Of a stretch of 64,000 nucleotides of DNA, positions 34,425-44,002 are shown piece after piece; position 1 is the stretch's first letter, and each line of letters starts with the position of its first letter. This DNA is from JAJCYK01 sp965224285 (GTDB lineage Bacteria > Bacteroidota > Bacteroidia > Cytophagales > Cyclobacteriaceae): assembly GCA_965224285.1 (NCBI GenBank), contig OZ245043.1, positions 1 through 64,000 on the forward strand, given 5' to 3'. The position numbers were made by a program, and so were the translations under genes. The notes under the pieces were generated by a model that worked only from the letters and a program-made list of their open reading frames with translations, searched no databases and was not told the DNA's origin.

Positions 34425-34526
34425 GACAGTTGGGATCTAAAGAATATTTGATTATAGCAGCATCAGTTTTAAAGCCAATTTTTGGTCTTGACTTAATTTA
34501 ATAGCGAAAATAGATAATTTGCCTTC

Positions 34527-35330
34527 TTACTTATTTAATTGGGCTATGACTTCGCCGGTTGGCCGCACTAACAAATGGTCAATCTCAATGAGTCGTTTAA
34601 GCAAATTATCCAAATAGCTGGTGCTAACCGGTCCCCATCCTTCTTGATCTAATCCGTGGAGGTTTAAGATCAGCCAGCCTCCTCTACCAGCTAGAAATTC
34701 GTTTACTTCCCGTTCCACATAGTCGTCGCAGAAATCCGGGCCATGCCCCCAGCACCCAAGCCGAAGGGGCAACTCGGTTACCGGAAGAGCATTTACTTTG
34801 GCGTCTTTTAATACCAACCATCCACCGGTCCTGATAGCCGCCACTTTGCTCATGGCAAAGTCTTCCAGTTCAGGGGTGGAGGCGTTGTAGGCAAAGTTAT
34901 ATACCGCCACTTCGGAAGTATAACCTGTCAGGTTTTCTTCAAAATAACGCAAGCACTTTTCAATATTTTCCCTGGACTTTTCAAATGGGATCTCGGTGAG
35001 ATTCAGGTGCTCCCAGGTATGGGGCATGATTTCATGCCCGCGCTGTTTAAGCTTATTCCAATCATCGAAATCTCCCAAAATCTGTTGGGGGATCCATTTT
35101 GGTTCGGTATTAAAACTTTTTAGGTGACCGGTAGCAATTACATTCAAACAAGCCTGAAGGCCATAGTTTTCATGGATCTCCGCGATTCTATAAAACGATT
35201 TTTTAAAGCCATCATCAAAACTCAGGGAGAGCAGGTGGGTCTTTTGGTGGTCAGTGCTGATGCCGAAAGCCCCCAGATTTAAGGCCCCGGAGGCCACCAG
35301 GGAGGTTTTACAGAATTGTCTACGATCCAC
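34527..35330 (-). CDS. Polysaccharide-deacetylase (NodB)-like protein
   Basis: The 267 residues begin with a twin-arginine-like signal (MDRRQFCKTSLVASGALNLG). NodB motif 1 is LSLSFDDGFKKSF, with the catalytic DD pair. Motif 2 is MPHTWEHLNLTEIP, an H-x3-H pair for metal. A late ILNLHGLDQEGWG gives the motif 5-type histidine. The family removes N- or O-acetyl groups from glycans. The fold is shorter and more divergent than chitin deacetylases, so substrate prediction is unsafe. Confidence 0.82.
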   Translation of the reverse strand: MDRRQFCKTSLVASGALNLGAFGISTDHQKTHLLSLSFDDGFKKSFYRIAEIHENYGLQACLNVIATGHLKSFNTEPKWIPQQILGDFDDWNKLKQRGHEIMPHTWEHLNLTEIPFEKSRENIEKCLRYFEENLTGYTSEVAVYNFAYNASTPELEDFAMSKVAAIRTGGWLVLKDAKVNALPVTELPLRLGCWGHGPDFCDDYVEREVNEFLAGRGGWLILNLHGLDQEGWGPVSTSYLDNLLKRLIEIDHLLVRPTGEVIAQLNK

Positions 35331-35586
35331 GGCAGAAGTTATTTCAATTTTTTATGAAAAACTACCACCATATACTTTTAATGAGCAATGGCTCTTTTAG
35401 GCGTTCCAGGCAGTCCTTTTTGTAGGCAGTTTGTCCGAGAACATGAATAAGGGTATTTCTTACTCTGGCAATTGGGTCATTTTATAATTACTCAAGTAGA
35501 GGCAAAGTATCCTGTGGATGAGTGCGTCCCCTTAACTTTCGGCGTGGTCAAGTGGTATTAATGGAATTGTACCATAGACCAATTAT

Positions 35587-36462
35587 TTAATTTTCACATT
35601 GTTCAATTTTATAAACCCATTGATGAATGATTTCACTCATTTGCTTCGGTTGTCCTTCATGCGGAAAGTGTCCTTCCTTTTCGATTAGGAACAATTCCGA
35701 TTTTGGCATCAACTGATGGATTCTATCAGCAATACCAAGTTGCTGTACGGGGTCATTTTCTCCATAAATCAGAAGTGTTGGTTTAGAGTTCAGTGTTGTT
35801 TCAAATCCCTGCTTTATTTTTTTCATAAATCCTTCACTTTCTTTGAGGTCGAAAAGCATTTGTGTTATATGTTTTCGTTTTGAGCGGGTGTTGAACATTC
35901 GCTTATATTCTTTTCTTTCCTCCTTGGTTAATTTTCTTGTCTTTACGCCATATTTATAGGTTCCATATACTAAGAAGTTGGTGGTAGCATTGAACCAAGA
36001 GAAAAACTGCCCTCCAACGAGTCCAAGCATAGTAGTCAGCTTTTTATATTCGCTAATAGGGTAGATGATTGTATCCGTTAGAATCATTCCCTTGAACAAA
36101 TTCGGATGATTTAGTACTGCTCCAAATGCTGACGGTCCACCAGTATCGTGTCCAAGAATGTAAATGTCATTTAGATTAAGTTTTAAAATAAATTTTTCAA
36201 GGATTTTACTTTGTTCTTCAATACCCAATTTGTAGTCGACATTCGCGATAGAAAGTCCAAATTTTGGGTAGTCGATGGCAATGCATCGGTAATTATTTTT
36301 GAGGACTTTAATAAATTTGCGATACATGAATGATGAGGCTACTGGAGGGTGGCTGAATAAAATTACCTTGCCCGTTCCTTCATCAACATAATGCAACCTG
36401 TTTCCATCAATATTTATCCATTTGCTTTCAAATGGATATAGTTTTTCATTATATTTTCTCAT
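35587..36462 (-). CDS. Alpha/beta hydrolase, haloalkane-dehalogenase-like
   Basis: The start chosen is the ATG of MRKYNEKLYPF; a TTG three codons upstream is possible. The 291 residues include an oxyanion region FSHPPVASSF. The nucleophile elbow is GHDTGGPSAFG, with aspartate where hydrolases usually have serine. This is the hallmark of haloalkane dehalogenases and some fluoroacetate or epoxide hydrolases. The late acid GENDPVQ and histidine EKEGHFPHEGQP complete the triad. The cap helices are of normal size. The gene overlaps the upstream DUF5519 gene by 14 bases, so the two are an operon. Whether it truly dehalogenates is unproven. Confidence 0.82.
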   Translation of the reverse strand: MRKYNEKLYPFESKWINIDGNRLHYVDEGTGKVILFSHPPVASSFMYRKFIKVLKNNYRCIAIDYPKFGLSIANVDYKLGIEEQSKILEKFILKLNLNDIYILGHDTGGPSAFGAVLNHPNLFKGMILTDTIIYPISEYKKLTTMLGLVGGQFFSWFNATTNFLVYGTYKYGVKTRKLTKEERKEYKRMFNTRSKRKHITQMLFDLKESEGFMKKIKQGFETTLNSKPTLLIYGENDPVQQLGIADRIHQLMPKSELFLIEKEGHFPHEGQPKQMSEIIHQWVYKIEQCEN

Positions 36463-36859
36463 GTTTATCAATTCTTGATTTTACCAAATGGTAGGATTTC
36501 TCCAATAACATGATAGCATAAGGGATATCCTCACTGTTCTTCAGGTACAATGAAATTCCGTTCTTCGCATATTTATTTTGGACCACTCTACCTTCTTTTA
36601 ATAAATCCAACTGAATTTCTTTAGGAAAAAGAATGTCCACAACATGATTTCCGTGAATATGGCCGATAGGTCTATTCTTATATCGCCATTCTACCGAGCC
36701 AAATAAGTGCTTCTCCCTGCTTACGTGGGGAAGTATAGACATAATGGCATCTATTTTTTTAAAGGCTTTTTTAGGATGTGGAAGGATATAATAATACACA
36801 CACCAAAAAAAATGGTGATTGAAACTTTTTTTAAGATGACCGAACACTCTGTGTACCAC
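36449..36859 (-). CDS. DUF5519/luciferase-like small protein
   Basis: The 136 residues start at GTG, and no better ATG exists before MSILPH at residue 40. The core matches the DUF5519 'luciferase' family from memory: EWRYKNRPIGHIHGNHVVDI then LFPKEI...LLKEGRVVQN and LKNSEDIPYAIMLLEKSY. Despite the family name no luciferase activity is established. Operon with the dehalogenase-like gene (overlapping ends). Function unknown. Confidence 0.65.
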   Translation of the reverse strand: MVHRVFGHLKKSFNHHFFWCVYYYILPHPKKAFKKIDAIMSILPHVSREKHLFGSVEWRYKNRPIGHIHGNHVVDILFPKEIQLDLLKEGRVVQNKYAKNGISLYLKNSEDIPYAIMLLEKSYHLVKSRIDKHEKI

Positions 36860-37146
36860 TTACAATGATTTATAATACAAATGTCAGAAGCACATTCATC
36901 AATGCACTTGACTTTGGGCAAGAAAATCACCTTATATTTTAACCAGATAACGCTTACAAGTTATCTTTTGAATTGTCTAATCAGTGTACCATACTTTCTA
37001 TTCTGACTCGCTAAGTAATTTTACCGGAGGCGGGATTGGAGCGATTACTTTTTTTGGCTATATAAAAGCCGGTGGATTCGTTTAATTTACTTATTGTCAA
37101 TTTTTAGGTCTAGAAAAGCCCAATTTGGGTAAGATAGCGTGCAATA

Positions 37147-37710
37147 TCAGGAAATTCTCCTTCGTATTCTGCTTAAGGAAGAGTCTGTAATGCCTAGATA
37201 AGATGCCAAATACTTTAAAGGTATTTGTTGCATATAGTTGGGATTGGATAAAAGTTCCAGGTATCTTTCTTTAGGTGACTTTACCTGCAAGGTCAGTATT
37301 CTTTCCATGACATTGACGGCAACATATTCCGCATATCTTCTTCCAAATTGCAAGTACTCTGGGTTACTGTTATAAAGATGTTCCAGTCTATCTTTGGGAA
37401 TAATAGCGACCTCACAATCATCGATCGCCTGGACATAAAATAATGCCTTGGAATTTTTGTAAAAAGCGAGAAGATCACCTACCATCATTCCCTCCCAAGA
37501 AAACCAAACTGTAACCTCCGTGCCATTATTATCTATGAAATACACTCTAAACTTCCCTTTTTTTACAAAAGCTAAGAATGAACAATTTTGATTGGGCTTT
37601 AATAAAAACTCTCTCTTTTTTATTTTTTTTATAACACTAAAGCCTTCTATAAGTCCAGTACTGTCCATGAAAGGGATGTGTTTATCGAAGAAAACCTCAA
37701 GCTTTTCCAT
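37147..37710 (-). CDS. Crp/Fnr-family transcriptional regulator
   Basis: The protein has 187 residues. Residues 15-115 form a cyclic-nucleotide-binding-type beta roll (LKPNQNCSFLAFVKKGKFRV, SWEGMMVGDLLAFYKNSKAL). It lacks the exact arginine-containing RTA phosphate cassette of cAMP-binding CRP. The C-terminal winged helix carries IPLKYLASYLGITDSSLSRI, the standard recognition helix. This subfamily is abundant in Bacteroidota and its ligand is usually unknown. It lies about 290 bp downstream of the divergent DUF5519 start and could regulate that operon. Confidence 0.9.
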   Translation of the reverse strand: MEKLEVFFDKHIPFMDSTGLIEGFSVIKKIKKREFLLKPNQNCSFLAFVKKGKFRVYFIDNNGTEVTVWFSWEGMMVGDLLAFYKNSKALFYVQAIDDCEVAIIPKDRLEHLYNSNPEYLQFGRRYAEYVAVNVMERILTLQVKSPKERYLELLSNPNYMQQIPLKYLASYLGITDSSLSRIRRRIS

Positions 37711-38254
37711 TTGCAGATCTGATAATATTGGGGTATTGTCGATAGAGATGAATAATTACAAGTCTAATTGAATTTCTGGTATGCGTCCGGGATATTTATC
37801 TCGGATATATGGTTGGTCCTTCTTAAAACGAACCCATTACATTATGGGTTCCAGGTTTTATCCGCTTAACCAAGTTAACAAGCCATTTCAAATTGTTGAT
37901 GAAACGAAAATCCGGTCTTCACTTTTTAACTATGGTTGATACTGACCAACCTTCGCTGTAACCGCTTCGTTGACAATACCCACACTCCGCTAGCAGCTTC
38001 TGGCTGGCTAAGCCAGCTTTTCACTATAGATGATTGCGGCCGGCAGGGCCATTCTTCGTCTGTGCCAGCTTTGGCTATCAATGTCTATCCTTAGCAGCTT
38101 CCAATGGACTCTGCTTAATCCGACATAATACCACCAAATCATCATAGGCAGGTTCCGGACGGACTGGCACGGGGTTACTCCAACGATCCCTTGCCGATGA
38201 AACCAAGAAATACGCCTAAATATCTATTTATAAGAATGGGAAAATTGTTTACCT
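37711..38254. other. Intergenic region, no gene seen
   Basis: These 544 bp lie between the YegP-like gene and the Crp/Fnr gene. There is a GC-rich palindrome agcttctggctggctaagcc / agctt near 38000-38030 and several short purine-rich tracts, but no credible frame. The region is more GC-rich in its middle than its flanks, which could mark a decayed gene. Confidence 0.45.
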
Positions 38255-38584
38255 CTAGGTTAGATCCTCATTTCCCGCTCCCGGCGCATCTCGCTTTACC
38301 GCGGCGATGCCATTTTCCATACCTTGTTCGGAGTTGTAAGTTTCACTGGTGCCGATGATCTCTCCATTTCCTGCTTTTAGCACAAAGTATTGCTTGCCAT
38401 CTGAGGAGGTTTTTCTTTCGTACCTGTCGTCATCGTCGGCATTTTTCCGTACCGAGGATATACCATTTTCGGCTCCAGATTTGGCGCTATAGCCCTCACT
38501 TTGCAGGATCTTCTCGCCGTTATTTGCTTTAAGATTAAAGTAGAATTGGTCGTTTTTGCCTTTGATAATACTGAATTTTGCCAT
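38255..38584 (-). CDS. YegP/DUF1508 double-repeat protein
   Basis: The 109 residues consist of two about 45-residue DUF1508 repeats: FSIIKGKNDQFYFNLKANNG ... QSEGYSAKSGAENGISSV, then the second, KTSSDGKQYFVLKAGNGEII ... SETYNSEQGMENGIAAV. Each repeat ends in the signature E-x-Y-x(5)-AENGI-V. These small cytoplasmic proteins are widespread and of unknown function, sometimes stress-induced. No operon partner is evident. Confidence 0.92.
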   Translation of the reverse strand: MAKFSIIKGKNDQFYFNLKANNGEKILQSEGYSAKSGAENGISSVRKNADDDDRYERKTSSDGKQYFVLKAGNGEIIGTSETYNSEQGMENGIAAVKRDAPGAGNEDLT

Positions 38585-39177
38585 TTTCGTTGAGTTTAGT
38601 TTGATAACTAATTTACTAGTAAATTATCAATTTCTTATTCTGGTAAAAGTATTTATCTAACTAGTTCGGCCAAACAAATGGAATTAAGATCAATAACCAT
38701 GATCACTTTAGGGATGTAGGGAAAGTACGGTCAGGGATCCATAGGTTTAGTTAAGTAAATGCGATGATCAAACCTTCTAGAATCAAAACCTTGAGAGGGC
38801 TGAAACAGCTTATGGACGGATCACTCCAGGGTTGAAGAAGGGTTAGAGGAGAAAGGGTTGTTATTTGGCATTATCTTTCCTAGTCGGCTGATTCTCGAAG
38901 TACCGTCGAGAATGTAATGTTCTAACCCTATTAGTAAGGCCCGAACGACCGTTGGTTGACTCTGGGTATAAAAACAGTATCTTTTAGGGATTGACTCGTA
39001 CCCAAATGTTTCCGAAATTATATTGATTGGTTACATGTTGAAACGTGGAGTTTTTATAAAGAAATCCCATAAAATAGGGATCAACAACTAGCCTTTCTTG
39101 GGGTATTTTATTTGTAGAAAGTTGATGTTTTTTATAAACTAAAATTTTACAATCTTAAAACTATAAATCAACTGGGC
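38585..39177. other. Intergenic region between divergent genes, no gene seen
   Basis: The 593 bp separate divergently transcribed YegP-like and hypothetical genes, so promoters for both must lie here. A weak inverted pair (cccataaaatagggatc) occurs near 39066. I see no repeat arm and no RNA gene I can support. Confidence 0.45.
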
Positions 39178-39522
39178 ATGGAAAGAAATGAACCTTATGT
39201 AAACCTTGAACAAAAGAACGGTAATGATTATATTTTATCTGCAGTAACACTTTTGGAGGATAATTTAAAGCCAGACCGCGGCCAAGGATTAATAGCTGGC
39301 AACGTAAATAGCGAAGGTGTAAGGGATGTATATATGATTGTAGAAGATCGTGATACTTCGGAACTATCACATAATGAGATGTATCATTGCCATTTGGAGT
39401 TAACTAGAGACATTGGAGCTAATGAACAAGTGGTTCATGTAAAACTAGCTAAGATGGTTTCATCACAGAATTTTGACCTGTTAGATGGGCCTGGTGGTGG
39501 GAAAGGGAGTTACGATCCATGA
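39178..39522 (+). CDS. Hypothetical 114-residue protein
   Basis: A soluble, acidic protein without signal peptide or membrane segment (MERNEPYVNLEQKNGNDYIL start, glycine-rich end GPGGGKGSYDP). Central HNEMYHCHLELTRDIG contains a possible beta strand pair. No family recognised. It ends 15 bases before the TPR kinase gene, in the same direction, so it may be part of that signalling operon. Confidence 0.55.
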   Translation: MERNEPYVNLEQKNGNDYILSAVTLLEDNLKPDRGQGLIAGNVNSEGVRDVYMIVEDRDTSELSHNEMYHCHLELTRDIGANEQVVHVKLAKMVSSQNFDLLDGPGGGKGSYDP

Positions 39523-39537
39523 TGATAAAAATTAAAT

Positions 39538-41360
39538 TTGACGAACACTAGGAAATTTGACTACCTCAAAGCGGCTCTTTGTTTCTGGTTTTGTGCCAAC
39601 TCCATTGTGGGGTTACCACAAAATCCTGTTGAATTGGATCAACCCGACTCAGCAGAGTATTACAATCAACGTGGGGACTCCTTATTGCGGGAGAACCAGT
39701 ATTTTGCTGCCATTGGCATCTATGAAACTCTGATTTCGAATTTCAAACAGGAAGATCAACCCACTAAAGTGGCCTATTATCATGATCAAATTGGCAAGAT
39801 ATATAGATACTTAGCGGACTATTCAAGTGCACACCAGCATTTTATCCAGGCGCTTGTAATAAGGGACAGTTTAAATTCTGAGTTAAGGCCATTATCCCAT
39901 TTGTTTTTAGGTACCATTGAGGGAGGCAGGGATAATAACCAGCAGGCTTTAAAGCATTTTTTTACTGCCCTGTATCTGGCTGAAGAAATTTCCGATTCCA
40001 TTAGAATAGGCCAGTCTTTAAACAATATCGGTCTTGAATATCTGAATCAGGGCAAACCAGATTCTGCACTACTATTTTTAGAGAAAGCCTATACCTGTAA
40101 AATAAGTACCAAGTCCTCACCGGATGACCTGTCAAATACCGTAAATACATAGGGCTGGCCTTTGAACAATTGGAAAATGGAGATTCATCATATTACTATT
40201 ATCAAAATGCGCTCAACCTGAGACGGGTTAATGGAAACTGGCCCAAGCTGGCTGAGTCCCATAACAATGTGGGTTATAGCCACTACATTTTAGGTAACCT
40301 GGATTCTGCGAGATGGTACTACCGGCGAAGTTTGGAAATAGTGGAAAGGTTAAATCTTACCGAACTGAATATCAAATTAAGTACCAATATATTCTTACTG
40401 TTATTAGAAGACAATCTTAAAGACAGCGCCTTAATATTTTTCGAAAAGGCCTATCACCTGCAGGAAGAACTATACGATGAGCAAAATGCTTTGCAGATCA
40501 ACGAGCTACGGACAAAATATGAAACGGAGAGGGTTGTGCGTCAAAGTGAAATCAATACCACCAAGCTGCAATTGAGAACCACCCAAAGGAATTATCTATT
40601 CGCAGGTTTGATTCTGGTGTTCGTGGTGCTACTGAGTGCTTACAGCACTTTTAGGAATAGACAGAGGCATTTGAAAAGAATCGGCGAACAAAACCGAGAG
40701 TTGCACCAACAGGAGATCAACCAATTGCTACAGCAACAAGAGATCAATTCGCTGAATGCCTTAATGGAAGGCCAGGAGAAGGAGCGACATAGGATAGCGG
40801 AAGAATTGCATGATAGGTTGGGCAGCAAGTTAGCTGCGGTAAAGCTACATTACGATGCTGGACAAGCATCAAGAAATCTGGATAAGCATAAGGTGGCCTC
40901 CCGCTTACTGGATGAAACTATTAAGGAAACCAGGCAAATTGCCCATGACCTGGCGTCCGGAGTACTGGATAAATTTGGTTTATATTCCGCTTTAAAGGAC
41001 TTAAAGTGTACCCTGGAAAGCAGTAACAGGATACAGGTTGAACTGCTGGAAAACAATATGAAGGATGTTCGATTACGGGGCCGGATTGAATTAAACCTTT
41101 ACCGCATAGTCCAGGAGCTGCTTAGTAACATTTTGAAACACGCCCGGGCCAATAACATTACCATCCAAATTACCTATCACAAATCATCCGATATTACCTT
41201 GATGGTAGAGGATGACGGGATTGGATTTGACCCGGAATTACAAAGCGAGGGTATGGGATTGCGGAATGTTTTGGTACGGGCCCAACGATTGAACGGTGAG
41301 GTTCATATCGATAGCCGTCCCGGATACGGTACCTCCATAACTGTTGATGTTCCTCTATGA
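39538..41360 (+). pseudogene. TPR-containing HisKA_3 histidine kinase, frameshifted
   Basis: The first frame (TTG start) has a signal-anchor region and TPR repeats (DSAEYYNQRGDSLLRENQYF) ending at SNTVN, then a stop. The second frame resumes as IGLAFEQLENGDSSYYYYQN, further TPRs, a helix (LFAGLILVFVVLLSAYSTF), a coiled coil and the HisKA_3 box RHRIAEELHDRLGSKLAAVK. The ATPase part has LLSNILKHARANN and VEDDGIGFDP. The expected VNNIGLA is broken by one missing base in 40145-40151. Restored length is about 608 residues, normal for Bacteroidota TPR kinases. The response regulator gene overlaps its end by four bases. Confidence 0.88.
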
Positions 41361-42001
41361 ATGAAATAACCACCCCTGTGCAACTGTTGGTGGCCGATGA
41401 TCACCAGGTGGTAATTGATGGTATCAAGTCCATATTGGAAGACGACCCCAGCGTAACCGTAGTGGCTGAGGCATTAAATGGAAAGCAAGTGATTGACACC
41501 ATTAAGAACACCAACATTGACATTGCCATCATAGATATTAACATGCCAGTCATGGATGGTGTGGAGGTGACCAAAATACTAAAACAGGACTTTACCCACG
41601 TTAGGGTACTTATTTTAACAATGTACAATGATGCCGAATTCATCAAGCAACTGATGGAGGTAGGAGCAGATGGATTCATACTGAAAAACACCGGTAGAGT
41701 TGAAATACTAACTGCCATTGAGCAGCTGAAAAACGGCGACACCTATTTTGGACAGGAAGTCACCCAAACTCTGTCCAGAAGTTATCATAGAAAGGAATCA
41801 CAAGTGCAACTCACCCGCAGGGAGAAAGAAGTACTGCAACTGCTGGCTGATGGCCTTACCACCTCCGAACTAGCGGACAAACTTTTTATCAGCAAGCATA
41901 CCGCAGATTCCCACCGCAAGAATCTGCTTAGCAAATTCGATGCAAAAAATATCGCTACGCTACTTAAACTGGCGGTGCAGAAAGGGTTCGTGAAGTATTG
42001 A
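41357..42001 (+). CDS. NarL/FixJ-type response regulator
   Basis: The 214 residues contain a receiver domain with D14-D15 in LLVADDHQVV, the phospho-acceptor D60 in IAIIDINMPVMDG and the lysine in GFILKNTG. A LuxR-type helix-turn-helix at about 150-214 (LTRREKEVLQLLADGLTTSE, LFISKHTADSHRKNLLSKF) follows. Four-base overlap (ATGA) with the TPR kinase makes a typical kinase-regulator pair. It should bind DNA when phosphorylated by that kinase. Confidence 0.95.
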   Translation: MNEITTPVQLLVADDHQVVIDGIKSILEDDPSVTVVAEALNGKQVIDTIKNTNIDIAIIDINMPVMDGVEVTKILKQDFTHVRVLILTMYNDAEFIKQLMEVGADGFILKNTGRVEILTAIEQLKNGDTYFGQEVTQTLSRSYHRKESQVQLTRREKEVLQLLADGLTTSELADKLFISKHTADSHRKNLLSKFDAKNIATLLKLAVQKGFVKY

Positions 42002-42167
42002 TTAAGTAGGCGATCATAGAACTACGCGTAGTCTTTCCATTATATGATCCTGTCGAAGTTTAAATCCCCTTTTTTGGGGAGGGGTAAATGGTGTTTTGTG
42101 GGGTTGAGTGGGTGGGGGGTGTTTATGAAATTGGTAGAAATTATTAAAGAAATAAAATTTAAAACCC
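42002..42167. other. Short spacer with GC-skewed tract
   Basis: A G-run and T-run tract (tttttggggaggggtaaatggtgttttgtgggg) lies at 42067-42105, just after the response regulator. It could act in termination or be a strand-asymmetric repeat. No gene. Confidence 0.3.
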
Positions 42168-42344
42168 ATGAATGGAAATGACTCAAACTTTGAAAAGATC
42201 AATGCACATATAGAAGCTGCAGATTTAAGCGCATTTGATATTGATGACTTAACCAGGATAGATGTCGTGGAGAAGCTTCGTAACATTGGAGATTTAAGCC
42301 GATCATTGAGGATTTCTCAAGCTTTCTTTTACTCTAATAAATGA
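42168..42344 (+). CDS. Small hypothetical protein, 58 residues
   Basis: The ATG opens a frame starting MNGNDSNFEKINAHIEAADL and ending in AFFYSNK. Composition is protein-like (amphipathic, acidic N-terminus, basic C-terminus) with regular helix spacing. It precedes the tail-collar gene in the same direction by 64 bases and belongs to the same AT-rich block. No family recognised; coding status is plausible but unproven. Confidence 0.4.
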   Translation: MNGNDSNFEKINAHIEAADLSAFDIDDLTRIDVVEKLRNIGDLSRSLRISQAFFYSNK

Positions 42345-42408
42345 ATGTAATTGAGGCTATTTGTTGAAGGTAATATTATAATCTATTCATTCTAAAAATA
42401 CACAAAAT

Positions 42409-42951
42409 ATGTCAGAATTTAATTCACCAGTCGGGACGGTAGTTGCATGGCCTGGGCCATTAAATACAATTCCAGATAGATGGAAACTCTGTAATGGAGA
42501 ATATTTACTGGCCTCCAGGTATCCTATTCTGCTCAGTGTAGTGCAGGACTATTGGGGTGATTACAAGGGAAGTGATGCAACACAATCATTCAAATTACCA
42601 GACTTACGAGGTGTTTTCTTACGAGGCGTAAATGAAGAGCGCAACGACTCCTTTCAAGATCCCAATAAGGATGATCGACAGAGCAGTAACGGTGTATCAA
42701 ATGAAGTGGGTAGTTTTCAACAAGATGCGTTGCAAACACACGTGCATCAAGTAGGAAAGAGTACCTCAGACAAGCGGGCTGATTCACAACTGGAACGTAA
42801 TCGATTTATTGACTTTGTGCACGTTGATGAGCCCACTGCTCATAAAACCAAGGGGCCAAGTACATCACCAGACACAGGGGTAGCAGTACGTGTTGCACCA
42901 GAATCAAGATCAAAGAATGCTTACGTTAATTTTATAATTCGAGTAGAATAA
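42409..42951 (+). CDS. Phage tail-collar/microcystin-dependent-protein-like
   Basis: This 180-residue protein has the tail-collar fold signature: GTVVAWPGPLNTIPDRWKLC with NGEYLLASRYPIL (the W-x-x-C-DG-like start), FKLPDLRGVFLRGVN (the LPDLRG-FLRG hallmark) and a C-terminal NAYVNFIIRV. The histidine-containing THVHQVG is also typical. Such proteins occur as phage tail-fibre parts and as free 'microcystin-dependent' proteins next to secretion or effector genes. No other phage gene is adjacent. It opens the AT-rich block with the caspase and lipoprotein genes, so it may be an accessory surface or delivery component. Confidence 0.88.
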   Translation: MSEFNSPVGTVVAWPGPLNTIPDRWKLCNGEYLLASRYPILLSVVQDYWGDYKGSDATQSFKLPDLRGVFLRGVNEERNDSFQDPNKDDRQSSNGVSNEVGSFQQDALQTHVHQVGKSTSDKRADSQLERNRFIDFVHVDEPTAHKTKGPSTSPDTGVAVRVAPESRSKNAYVNFIIRVE

Positions 42952-43061
42952 TTGTTTTATGTAATACGGGTCATTCAAATAAGCCTGTTTACACATATGA
43001 ATTTATTCTGTGGAGGCAGGAGACAAACTTAGAGCTAAATGCGTGATTTAAATCCAAAAGA

Positions 43062-44002
43062 ATGGTATCAGTCTTAAAAAATCGATGCTGCGATGTTTCG
43101 AAGACTGTAAACCTTCTTGCAATTACTTTGCTTTTTCTGCCATTTATGCCTTGTTGGAGTCAGCAAAATGGCAAAGCAGCATTATTAGTAGGAGTGGATA
43201 AAGTAAACCACGAATTCTACAGCACTACCTACGGAAAAAGTATAATGAAAATATTGTCAATGGAGTGCAAAAGGATTTAAAAAACTTCGAGCGATTGCTC
43301 ACAAATGAAAATTTTGAAGTGACAACCCTTACCAATAGTGACCCTAATACCATCTTAGAAACCATAATTTCAATCAGTAATGAACTAAATGAAAATGATT
43401 GGTTTCTATTCTACTATACAGGTCATGGAGATGAAATTGAAGATCATAATAATGATGAAAAACACGGTATGGATCAAGTGTTTGTCACTTATGATGAGTA
43501 CTTAGTAGACGATAGGTTATATGAAGTTTTTCATAGTCGTTTCCAAAATAAATTTCTAATTATGATTGTTGATGCTTGTCATTCGGGATCAACCTTTAAA
43601 ATCGCAGACTTTAGTGTTGAAAAGCCAGTCGGGGAAGATATTGAAGTAGTTAGCCAATCTCACAACTTTCTTAATGAAACTAAGTTTGAAATTCAAAACT
43701 TTAATTCTGATGATTGTGAATTTGATCAGGAAATAATGATTGATGAGCCGGTTAATATGATTTATTATGGTGCAACAAGGGATAGTGAAGTCGCGCTTGG
43801 AGACTACCGAGGAGGATATTTAACTAAGGAACTTGTGAGTATTTATAAGAATGCTAAAGCAGTGCATAATTGGAACAATTATGATTACAACCGATTAGCT
43901 TGTGAAATCGCAAACAAGCTAGACCAACAAATTTTCCAATATCATTTACTTGGAAAAAGAATTCATGAATATGTCAACATTATACCATTTGAACATGATT
44001 AA
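43062..44002 (+). pseudogene. Exported caspase-family (C14) peptidase, frameshifted
   Basis: The first frame begins with a signal peptide (TVNLLAITLLFLPFMPCWSQ) and the caspase start GKAALLVGVDKVN, then runs to an early stop. The second frame continues it: KYNENIVNGVQKDLKNFERL, WFLFYYTGHGDE with the catalytic histidine, and LIMIVDACHSGSTF with the catalytic cysteine. A gap of one A in the run at 43234-43240 (ggaaaaag) explains the shift. Restored length is about 313 residues. The export signal is unusual for bacterial caspase-like (metacaspase) proteins, many of which are cytoplasmic effectors. The following lipoprotein gene overlaps its end by 8 bases. Confidence 0.82.

Noticed and set aside
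42409..42951. Evidence of a prophage
   Set aside because: Only one tail-collar-like gene is present. No capsid, terminase, integrase or lysis gene is adjacent.
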